Source of the DNA: Jimgerdemannia flammicorona
Taxonomy: Eukaryota; Mucoromycota; Endogonomycetes; Endogonales; Endogonaceae
Direction: 5' to 3'
DNA: 17,546 bases
Assembly: GCA_003990745.1 (NCBI GenBank)
Contig: RBNI01002777.1
Coordinates: forward strand, 1 to 17,546
The position numbers were made by a program, and so were the translations under genes. Position 1 is the first letter of the stretch. Each line of letters begins with the position of its first letter. Positions 10,646-17,546 of the stretch are shown in pieces. The notes under the pieces are model-generated. The model was not told the origin of the DNA and searched no databases. It worked only from the letters and a program-made list of their open reading frames with translations.

Positions 10646-11667
10646 TATTTATATAAGTTTGCTAGCTATGAGGTGGATAGCTAAGTTATGAGTCATTTTG
10701 AAAGTATCAAAATATTTTGATATTATTGAAATGCTATACTATATCAGGTCCTTGATTTTGAATCTTTCAAAATATTTAGAAATTATCAAAATCAGGAACT
10801 GCTAACTATAAGACTATGCTAATTTGGAACTAGTGGTGATTAAGTATCTATTCTCTATTTCTCTCTTCCAAATTTAGTTCTACTGTTACAATACATATTT
10901 ATTCAAATTAATTATAAGAAATTATAATAGTTCTAGTTTCTTTAAGAAAAAGTAACTAAATCTGAAAAGTTCTAATATGTAGGTCTAAAGTAGCTCAAAG
11001 AGATACTTATAGATTTAAGTAATTTTAAAGAATTTCTAAAAGAAATATTCTTTGAGTAGAGAAAGAGAATATTTATATAAAATTTATAAGAAAGATCTAG
11101 AAAGATCTTAGAAATAAAAAGAAATATTAAAAAAGAGATTTTTAGTAAAGATAATTAATAAGATTCTACAATATTCTAAAAGTTTCTATAACTAACTAAG
11201 ATAAAATACTTAGTATTGAGAAAAGATAAGAATGTTTTAGTAAAGTTTTAATACCAAGAAAAAATTTCTAAGTACTTAGAAAATATTGGAATATTGTAAA
11301 ATATTTAAGAAATTAATATTTCTCTTTTCTTAAAAATTAATATTTTTATTAAATTTTAAAGTTATATAAGAATAACTATACTTAATGAAAATTTCTCAAA
11401 CTTAAATAGATATTACTTTAAAGAGTTAACTAACTTTATATAAGATAAAAACTAAAGATTTAGTAACTAGATATTTAAATTATATAGAATTTTTTATTAT
11501 TATTATAAGTAAGCTTACTAGTAGTAATTATATCTATCTATATATAATGTGATAGTTGATCAAAATTAAAAATATAAATTAGAAGATAGATATTTGATTG
11601 TAGTACCTGAATCCAATTTCCAAATAAATATAGTCTTATAAATAGCAGTCATAGTATTTTATAAATT
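10646..11667. other. AT-rich core without recognisable genes
   Basis: About 1 kb between the two inverted Gypsy fragments, very AT-rich, with no CpG. I see no ORF of interest, no tRNA and no convincing LTR ends. The left margin (10697-10732 and 10757-10792) contains two pairs of 18-base units of the TTTGAAAGTATCAAAATA type, 60 bases apart, resembling the reverse complement of the 18-base array at 11668-11757. By position, the upstream regions or LTRs of the two Gypsy copies should lie here, but decay hides them. Confidence 0.6.
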
Positions 11668-11757
11668 TTAAAGTTTTTACAAATATTAAAGATTTTATAG
11701 ATGTTAAAGTTTTAGCAATTGTCAAAGATTTAGCAGATATTGAAAAGATTCAATACT
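11668..11757. repeat. Degenerate 18-base tandem repeat, five units
   Basis: Five units of exactly 18 bases follow one another: TTAAAGTTTTTACAAATA, TTAAAGATTTTATAGATG, TTAAAGTTTTAGCAATTG, TCAAAGATTTAGCAGATA and TTGAAAAGATTCAATACT. The period is a multiple of three. It lies just upstream of the right Gypsy gag fragment. Related units occur inverted at 10697-10792. Confidence 0.7.
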
Positions 11758-12245
11758 TGCTCCAATATCTAGAGTAAATAAACCTTAGATTAAAATAGTT
11801 TAAAGTAAAGAAAAAGTAAAAGAACTAGTAAGCCTACAGGCAGATACACTTCAAACTCACCCACTTCTATATTCCAAAGACTCTATAAAGTCAAAGAAGA
11901 TTAAGTTTTTAAGATACAGAAATCTGACATACTTATATAGTTATACATCTACTACATTATAACTTAGTGCCTATTGATTAGTGATTTAAGATAAATCCTT
12001 TACTTTTAAGCTAAACAATAAATAACTGCTACCACCCAAATAACTATACAAATTAAATCAAGATACTCAGATAAGATAGATATAAGACTACTAGTATTCT
12101 AAGATACATATACTTCAGACAAATCAATCATCATATTCATTAATGATTTTAAGTAATATACTGCTATAAGAACCCTGACAGTAAGATAGTAAGTAGACTT
12201 TATACTTTTTGATCTCTAAGGACTAGCAAGAGCAGTATTCACAGC
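11757..12245 (+). mobile_element. Ty3/Gypsy-type fragment, right copy (gag 5' region)
   Basis: Plus-strand counterpart of the left Gypsy copy, covering the region upstream of gag and the first part of gag. Homology ends near 12245, after a shared AGCAGTATT block, where the leader of LINE copy 3 appears to start. It carries no CpG. The head-to-head placement with the left copy makes an inverted repeat with a loop of about 1.1 kb. Confidence 0.7.
11757..12245. repeat. Right arm of the ~490-base imperfect inverted repeat
   Basis: Reverse complement partner of 10150-10645 (see that entry). The best-conserved blocks are around 11900-11930 (the TCAAAGAAGAT...TTTTTAAGATACAGAAATC region) and around 12015-12050. 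Confidence 0.8.
12008..12245 (+). pseudogene. Gypsy gag N-terminal fragment, right copy
   Basis: In one frame it reads ITATTQITIQIKSRY, then DKIDIRLLVF, a stop, then SDKSIIIFINDFK followed by YTAIRTLTV, closely matching the left copy (FIDNFEQYTAIRNLTA). Several TAA/TAG stops are present. It ends where the LINE copy 3 leader begins, so the zinc knuckle and protease are absent. Confidence 0.6.
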
Positions 12246-12645
12246 AGACTTCTTTTGTTCAAACCACTTGGAGCAAGCTAAGCCATATAGGTATCTTTTT
12301 GTGAAAAGTAATATGTTTTTAAGTTTTCACTTCACCTATACTAGTATACTAGGTGTAGCAGAAGTCTGGCAATAATTTTCAATAAGTTTCATCAAAATTC
12401 ATCAAGTTTCCATATAATAGTAACTTAAGGTTCATTAAGCTTAGAGTACTTAGAAAGAAAGAGGCCTGGCCTGGATCTCCTCAAGAGTTTTGCAGTGGCT
12501 GCTAGAGGCAGGAAGATAGGCAGGTAGTCAGAGGCTGGCAACTGGAGTGGACAGCTGATATATAGTAATGGAGAGCAGAAGAGTGGCCTCTAGACCTACA
12601 GTGAGAGAGTAGGGAGAACATAGTGTTGATAGGAGTGGGTGTCAG
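12246..12645 (+). other. Leader and likely ORF1 N-terminal region of LINE copy 3
   Basis: The first part (12246-12450) is AT-rich and resembles the LINE leader. It includes a short imperfect palindrome (CACCTA...TAGGTG, 12342-12364). From about 12460 the frame of ORF1 is open apart from TAG/TGA stops and encodes an Arg/Ser-rich stretch, so ORF1 probably starts upstream of the ATG at 12646. No start codon can be fixed. Confidence 0.45.
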
Positions 12646-14310
12646 ATGACTGATCAGCTGACTGATCAAGGGCCAGCAGGGATCACTAACAATAAGATAG
12701 CTGGGACTGGCTTTTCTGAGGCTGGACCAGTAGCTGGAGGTGTGACTGCTGATAGTATAGTAGTTCCTAGAGAGATAGTAGCTGGTATATCTAGGAGTAA
12801 GAACAAGATAACTCTGACTACAAAGACTGGTGAGCTGGTAGTATGTCTATTCTTTTACAAGTTAGTATCAATGTGGGCAGTCTCTGCTAATTTCTTGGGC
12901 CTTGGTCTGTCAGCTAAGGAGGTTCTGTGACTAGTGGGTGAGGAGGTTGTAGGGGTAGAGTCACTGAGATTCATTCTTTCAGCAGAGGTAGTAGAGATTG
13001 GCTTTGTAGAGAAGGAGGCCATAGTGAAGGCCCTGGAGAAGAGACTGATAGTTAAGAACATCAAGGTGGAGATAGTAAGATGCTTGAGGTGAGACTCATG
13101 TGTGGTGAGACTGATGGTTGAAAGATTGTCAATACTGAGCAGGCAGGAGACTAAGACAGTGATAGACAAAGCTCTGGAAGGTTTTGGTGAGATGGTGGAT
13201 TTCAGGTTCATGTTTTGGGAGGACATGAAGTTGAGAAATAGTAACTGCAAGGCAATAGTGTAGTTAGAAGAGAAGGAGACAACTGGGTTGAAGTGAGACT
13301 GGTCCAAGATCATTTATATTAGGGGACAGAAGTGGTAGGTTTGGAGGAGAAAAGGCTTGGAGCAGAAAGAGGAAGAGTTGTTGATTGCCCTGGAGGAGCA
13401 TAATGAAGCAAAGGCTCTGCAGAAGAGGAAATAGAAGAAGTTTACTAAGAACTAGATCTGGATTGAGGTAGATGGGAAGTATAGGCAATGATATAAGAAG
13501 AATTGGAAGCAGTTGCAGACAGTATTACAAAAGTTTACTGAGGAGGAGGCTGAGAGGGTTGCAACTAACAGGAATCAAATGAAAGAAGTGGAGGTAGCTG
13601 AAGTATCCTTCTTATAGCTGGGAAGAGTGGGAGACTTCATATATACATCTATGATAGGAAAGTAGGCTGATAGTGAGAAAGAGAAGGAAGCTGGCTTCAA
13701 GGAGAATGTTAAGATGATTCCAGAGACTCAGATAGAGGATATGATGATGACCAGGTCAGCAAATGTACACTGGAAATATCCTGAAGCTGGGGAGGTAGTG
13801 TGGCTGAACAAAGTCTTGGAGGAGGATAATCTGGTAGAGATTACTTCTGATATATCTGTAGACAGAGAATTGCTTCAGGAGCTATGTAGAACTCCTAGGC
13901 CCACCACCTCAGGGCCACTGGTGATGGTAGCAAATGGTTGATTCTAGGTAGTTCTGGAGGAGCTCACAGAGGAAGATATCAAGGAAGTGGATGTATTTCA
14001 GAGTTCTTTGAAGGTATGGGAAGGATTTCTTAAAGTGGCATTACAAGGATCAAAGTTGGTAACTACCATAGTAACAGCTCTCCTGAAGGATGAAGGGTAT
14101 GAGATGGATGAAGCCTAGATGATGAAGGATGAAGAGTATGAGATGGATGAAGCCTAGATGACAGATATCAGAAAGGTGGCATCAGAATGAGTAGACTTCT
14201 TCTATAGCAGTATCAATGGAGAGCAAATTTGGAGAGTGATCTGTGAGAAGCATTGGGACATCATCAAGAGTAGAGCTGAGAAGGTAGCAGCAGTAGCAGT
14301 AGATATCTAA
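12646..14310 (+). pseudogene. LINE ORF1 (gag-like), copy 3, broken by stops only
   Basis: A single frame runs from the ATG at 12646 to the TAA at 14308-14310 (555 codons). It is interrupted by many TAG/TGA codons but by no frameshift that I can find. Homology to ORF1 of the other copies is visible in order: NFLGLGLSAKEVL with LGLIAKQVAGA; VRCLR-stop-D with VRCLKWD (a Trp TGG became TGA); an acidic/basic helix-prone region around 13360-13560; and near the end LLKDEGYEMDEA with YLEEEGYEVDKE. A 39-base tandem duplication (14085-14162) lies in the latter segment. The C-terminus is KSRAEKVAAVAVDI. The protein family is not recognised. Confidence 0.75.
14085..14162 (+). repeat. 39-base tandem duplication inside ORF1 of copy 3
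   Basis: Two adjacent 39-base units (14085-14123 and 14124-14162) differ at two positions. The period is 13 codons, so the duplication keeps the frame and repeats the KDEGYEMDEA segment, including the TAG stop in each unit. Confidence 0.9.
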
Positions 14311-14325
14311 ACTCATTATCTATCT

Positions 14326-15412
14326 ATGATGAAAAACAATCTATGAATTTTATTGATCAATATCAATAGTCTATATAATGAGATTAAGTAGTGGCATTTT
14401 TTTTGATGGCTGAAGGTCTAGAGGTATAATGTGGTATTTCTTCAGGATGTTCAGACTTATGATACATAGAACTATAAATTGTAGAGTAAGGAATAGTTTG
14501 GAGGTACTGGTTGGAATAAGCAAGTTGGTATTTTAGTTGGGGTTGGAAAGGGCAAACTAGTTGATGTGGAAACCTTTGGTAGTTGTCTAGTGTGGGGAAA
14601 GCTAAAGAGAGATAATGGAGATAGACTTTTGGTGAGCTCTATATATCTGCCAGTAGTTGGTAGAGAGCAAAAGCAATGAGTGGAGGAGTGGCTAGCTTGG
14701 GAGAATTAAGCAACTTTAGGATTGAACATTCTGAGAGAAGATTTCAATATGGTATAGGATCATACACTGGATTGGTCTGATAGTGGGGCTGGTATAGCTA
14801 TTTCTCAGGGGCTGTCTCAGTAGCTTCAGATAGAAAAGAGTATAAGATTAGTAGATGGTGTGTGGCTGAGGGCTGAAGATAAGTCAGGGCCCTTCACTAG
14901 GTAGTATTCAGTGAGTGATGGATTGGTGGGGATATAGATTGATTAGGTATTGGTAGCTAAACATTGGGATAATGTATTGGACATTATGAAGGTACAGTAG
15001 TGTTCATGGTCTGACCATTGGGGGGTTGAAGTATGTGGAAGATTTCAGGCAGTTAGTGGTAGAAGAGGATAATGGTATCTTAATGTGGCCTTACTCCAGT
15101 AACTGATAGAAAGAGAGTAATTTGTTTTTTTGGTCAGATAGGAAGTAGAGAGGTGGATGAATAGTAGTTTGTCTATTTCTGAATAGTGGGGCAGGTTTAA
15201 ACACTTGGCAGATGTATATTGGTGAGATACTAGAGAGGTGGCTGGAAAGAAGTAAAAGGACAAGGAAAGGAAAATTGAGAGGAGTTTGCAGTGGAGACTG
15301 AAGTTATTGGAAGATAGGATACTAGTAGGAGAGAAGTAGCACTGGTTGGATAAGGAGGTGGTAGATCTGTAATCAGATATGAGAGAGGCTGAGGATAGAC
15401 ATCTCTTTCCAG
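14326..15412 (+). pseudogene. LINE ORF2, copy 3: endonuclease part
   Basis: Starts with tandem ATG codons at 14326, 15 bases after the ORF1 TAA and in the same frame, which it keeps to the junction. Endonuclease motifs in order: VVFLQDVQT (14431), LLVSSIYLP (near 14630), REDFNMV (near 14737; the usual GGDFN is altered in its two Gly), a Ser/Asp-containing segment, and WSDHWGV (near 15007). Numerous TAG/TGA/TAA stops interrupt it. It continues past the endonuclease into a Lys/Arg/Trp-rich linker and is cut at 15412 by copy 4. No reverse transcriptase remains in the window. Confidence 0.75.
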
Positions 15413-15481
15413 TACCATTCGGGTTACACAACCTTTGGAGAGCACTTACAACAACGTTTTTGGTGAAAAGAGACTAACAAC

Positions 15482-17416
15482 ATGGCAACCGACAGGCAAC
15501 CTGAAGTGCGTACTGGGCAGGGTGGCCCAAGCACTTTTGACTGGCAGCAGGTGGGGAGGGGCCCAGGCCTGGGGGGGGGTATGAGGGGGCTGCTGGCCGG
15601 TGGACATGGAAGGGGTGGAGGAGGTGGCAGAGGCTCAGGATCTGGGAGGGTGAGTTTCGCGGAGACAGTGAAGGGGAGATAACAGGCATCAGGGCTGGAG
15701 GGCTGGCTGAGGAAGGGCAAGGAGACTGAGAAGGTACTAGTGTAGGGGGGAGCAATCCTTAGAAGGGGGGGCAGTAGAGCTGGGAGAGTAGTGGCTGGGG
15801 GGAGTGTGACTGCTGATGGCAATAGGACTGTTGATCTGGAAAAAAATCCAGATGTGATGGCTGATGGTGTGGCTGAGCGGCTGAGGCTTAGAAGACAAGG
15901 GGACCTAGCAGATGGGGTGATAGGTCTGGCAGTGGCCCCATTGCTCAAGAAATCGATTTCAGTATTCGCAGTTACACTGTGCTTCCAGGGCCTAGTGGTG
16001 ATGGTGAAAATGGTGCTGGGGCTCATTGCTAAGCAGGTGGCAGGAGCTGCATCAGTGAAGTTTTTGAAGGGACTGGAGGGAGTGGAGGTGGGTTTTGAGG
16101 AGGCAGCACCATTGGAGGAGGCACTGAAGGTTGGATTGGTGGTTGGAGAGGTGTGTATTCCAATGGTGCGCTGTCTGAAGTGGGATCCTAGGGTGGTCCA
16201 ACTGCTGGTGAAAGGAGTGCTGATGGTGATAGCAATGGAGATGAGAAAGAGGGTTGAGGACTTCATGGCGGAATATAGAGAGGTAGTAGATATTGGATTC
16301 AGGGTCTGGAAAGGAACTTCACTCAGGACTAGTGACGTGGATGTGTGGATTAGGCTGGCTGGGAAGGAAGCTACTGGGAAGGTGAGGGACTGGCCTTCAG
16401 TGATGGTCTGGAGAGTGATTTTGTGTAAGGTAACGAGGGTGAAGGGAAGTGAGGAGGAGGAGGAGGATTTATTGAAGGTGCTAGAAGAGTTGGAGGGTGC
16501 TGTAGAGAGGCGAGCGAAGGCTTGGGCAGTCTTCGAGGAGTTGACACACTTGGAGGTAGTGGATGGAAAGCGGATTCGAATGAATAAGGTACAGTGGAAA
16601 AGGGCTCAGGGGCATAAGAGGCAGAAAGAGCTGCTGGCCAAACTGGACAACAGGCCACTGGGGAATGCAAGTGAGGTGAAGAGCACTGGGGGAGCTGAAG
16701 CAAGTGTCTGGGCTGGCGAGGGGGAGGGGAAGGACAGGAAGGAGACAGGGGAGACCAAGGAGAAGGCGGGTATGGATCCATATGCTGATGGCACATTTGA
16801 GGTCTGGAAGGAGGACTGGAAGGGCTCCCCTACCCCCACATCACTTATCAGGTGGGCCCAGCTTCTCGAAACAGAGTGGTCGAAGATGTGCCGATGCGAG
16901 GGGCCCAGAGGGTGTAATTCAGAGTTCTGGAGGTGGTGTATGGAGGACAGGTGATGGTGACTGGTGAGGAGGAACTGGTGGATGTCCCAGAGGTATGGGA
17001 TGAGGTGGCAAGTGTTGGAGCTGATACCACAATGTTGGATGGCGGGAGGCCAGCGACTCCGGGGGAGAAGGAGGTGGGGAACTTACTTTGGATGCATTGG
17101 ATGATGGATAACTTGGCGGTGGAAGAGTTGGGGGAGGTGGACTTGCGGATGATGAGTGATGAGCACTGGGCAGGAATACTACAGAGAGATGGCATACAGA
17201 AGGCATTGAAGGCAGAAATTCTTGCAGTGTACCTGGAGGAGGAAGGGTATGAGGTGGATAAGGAGAGGGAGGCGGAGATGGCAGTTATTGCTGGAGAGAG
17301 GGTGGAATACTGCTGAAACGAGCACCATGGACTGCAGCTCTGGCAGGAGGCTTGTGTAGAATACCGAGAGGAGTTTGAGGAGAAGGCAGATGGAGAGATG
17401 ACTGAACTTCCACCAG
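15482..17416 (+). pseudogene. LINE ORF1 (gag-like), copy 4, few lesions, 3' truncated
   Basis: The ATG at 15482 gives MATDRQPEVRTGQGG. A Gly/Arg-rich segment follows (GHGRGGGGGRGSGSGR, about residues 41-56), resembling RGG-type RNA-binding sequence. Two stops occur early (TAA 15680-15682, TAG 15743-15745). Then 387 codons are open from 15791: LGLIAKQVAGAASVKFLKG, VRCLKWDPRVVQLLVKG, an acidic stretch (EEEEEDLLKVLEELEG), and a Lys/Glu/Gly-rich tail. Compared with copy 1, one base is missing near 16853, moving the frame. The new frame has a TAA at 16915-16917 and a TGA (for Trp) at 17314-17316, and carries the conserved EELVDVPEVWDE and SDEHW segments. About 28 C-terminal codons are lost to the copy 5 junction. 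The family is not recognised; an RNA-binding role is inferred. Confidence 0.8.
15553..15589 (+). other. G-quadruplex-like G-run cluster in ORF1
   Basis: Four G-runs of four or more (15553-15556, 15558-15561, 15571-15579, 15585-15589) are separated by loops of 1, 9 and 5 bases. The equivalent part of copy 1 (minus strand, about 5610-5655) is also G-rich. This is within coding sequence, so it may only reflect Gly codons. Confidence 0.5.
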
Positions 17417-17546
17417 TACCATTCAGGTGACACAAGACTCAGGCAACACTTTTCAACAATGTCTTCAAGTATTGGTGCTATCAAGATGGCAAGCAATGCG
17501 CATTCTGGTGAGCGTACTGGGCAGGGGGGCCCCAGTGCCTTTGACT
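17417..17546 (+). mobile_element. LINE-type retrotransposon, copy 5 (5' start only)
   Basis: Begins TACCATTC at 17417, again preceded by CCAG. The leader matches copy 4 in outline. An ATG at 17486 opens ORF1 (MASNAHSGERTGQGG, then PSAFD), which runs off the window edge without a stop. It retains CpG sites. Whether this copy is complete cannot be told from the window. Confidence 0.8.
17486..17546 (+). CDS. LINE ORF1 (gag-like), copy 5, N-terminal 20 codons
   Basis: Open from the ATG to the window edge, homologous to the copy 4 N-terminus (ERTGQGGPSAFD versus VRTGQGGPSTFD). The start is chosen by this alignment and by the conserved ATGGCA context. It is partial, so its coding status is unknown. 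Confidence 0.6.
   Translation, partial: MASNAHSGERTGQGGPSAFD

Larger units (their letters stand above)
12246..15412 (+). mobile_element. LINE-type retrotransposon, copy 3 (diverged subfamily, 5' part)
   Basis: Same architecture as the other copies but clearly diverged in protein sequence. A leader-like segment (about 12255-12315, with TTGGAGCAAGC and CTTTTTGTGAAAAGT) resembles the copy 4 leader (15436-15470), so the 5' end is placed near 12246; this is tentative. ORF1 and the endonuclease part of ORF2 follow, both in the same frame. It stops at 15412 where copy 4 starts. I find no CpG in its 3.1 kb despite moderate GC content. Confidence 0.75.
15413..17416 (+). mobile_element. LINE-type retrotransposon, copy 4 (youngest; 5' part)
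   Basis: Starts TACCATTC at 15413, preceded by CCAG. It contains the leader and nearly all of ORF1, then is cut by the 5' end of copy 5 at 17417. It has more than 30 CpG sites, in sharp contrast to everything in 5327-15419, and few stops, so it is the least decayed copy together with copy 5. The family is the same as copies 1 and 2. Confidence 0.85.

Noticed and set aside
11668..11757. Possible CRISPR-like array
   Set aside because: The units are contiguous 18-base repeats with no spacers, in a eukaryotic retroelement setting.
10646..11757. AT-rich core as a centromere or replication origin
   Set aside because: AT-richness alone is not evidence, and decayed Gypsy flanks explain the context.
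12300..12364. Hairpins as a terminator or structured RNA
   Set aside because: The stems are short and imperfect (about 6-7 bases) in AT-rich DNA, and chance is likely.
12646..15412. Reassigned stop codons (TAG/TAA read as Gln)
   Set aside because: TGA, TAG and TAA all occur in frame, some at Trp positions, and sister copies have sense codons at many of the same places. Decay explains this better.
15424..16266. 280-codon minus-strand ORF opposite ORF1 of copy 4
   Set aside because: It is the shadow of a purine-rich coding strand (Ser/Pro/Thr-rich, no domain). The plus strand carries the conserved ORF1.
16848..17435. 195-codon minus-strand ORF
   Set aside because: Antisense of the conserved C-terminal part of ORF1. 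Similar shadows occur opposite copies 1 and 2.

Overview
The window is repeat DNA from a eukaryote, most likely a filamentous fungus. It holds no host gene that I can support, no tRNA or rRNA, and no CRISPR. What can be read is a stack of decayed retrotransposons: five copies of a two-ORF LINE-type (non-LTR) element and two fragments of a Ty3/Gypsy LTR element. The fungal assignment is an inference from this combination of elements and from C-to-T-like decay with complete CpG loss in the older copies. The species cannot be named from the sequence.

Layout. Positions 1-5792 (minus strand) hold LINE copy 1, nearly full length: 5' leader, ORF1, and ORF2 with endonuclease, reverse transcriptase and a C-terminal Cys-rich segment. 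Positions 5793-8331 (minus) hold the 5' part of LINE copy 2, cut off inside its ORF2 endonuclease where copy 1 begins. Positions 8332 to about 10645 (minus) hold a Gypsy gag-protease region. Positions about 10646-11757 are a very AT-rich core with an array of 18-base repeats. Positions about 11757-12245 (plus) hold a second Gypsy gag 5' fragment, head-to-head with the first, so the two form an imperfect inverted repeat. Positions about 12246-15412 (plus) hold LINE copy 3, from a diverged subfamily, with ORF1 and the endonuclease part of ORF2. Positions 15413-17416 (plus) hold LINE copy 4, the least decayed, with only ORF1. Position 17417 to the end is the 5' start of LINE copy 5.

Working logic of the element. 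ORF1 is a roughly 670-codon, purine-rich gene for a basic/acidic protein that starts with a Gly/Arg-rich segment; its family is unknown to me and I infer a gag-like RNA-binding role from position. ORF2 starts 15-31 bases after the ORF1 stop and encodes an APE-type endonuclease (LQD, GGDFN and SDH motifs) and a reverse transcriptase whose motifs resemble the L1/Tx1 group more than the usual fungal Tad group. All visible copies are damaged by in-frame stops. Copy 1 has also lost the first catalytic aspartate of its reverse transcriptase.

Most notable: (i) by eye there is not one CpG between 5327 and 15419 (about 10 kb), while the next 2.1 kb (copy 4) has more than 30, with the change exactly at an element junction; (ii) every LINE copy joins its upstream neighbour by its intact 5' end and in the same orientation, giving a near mirror image around the AT-rich core.
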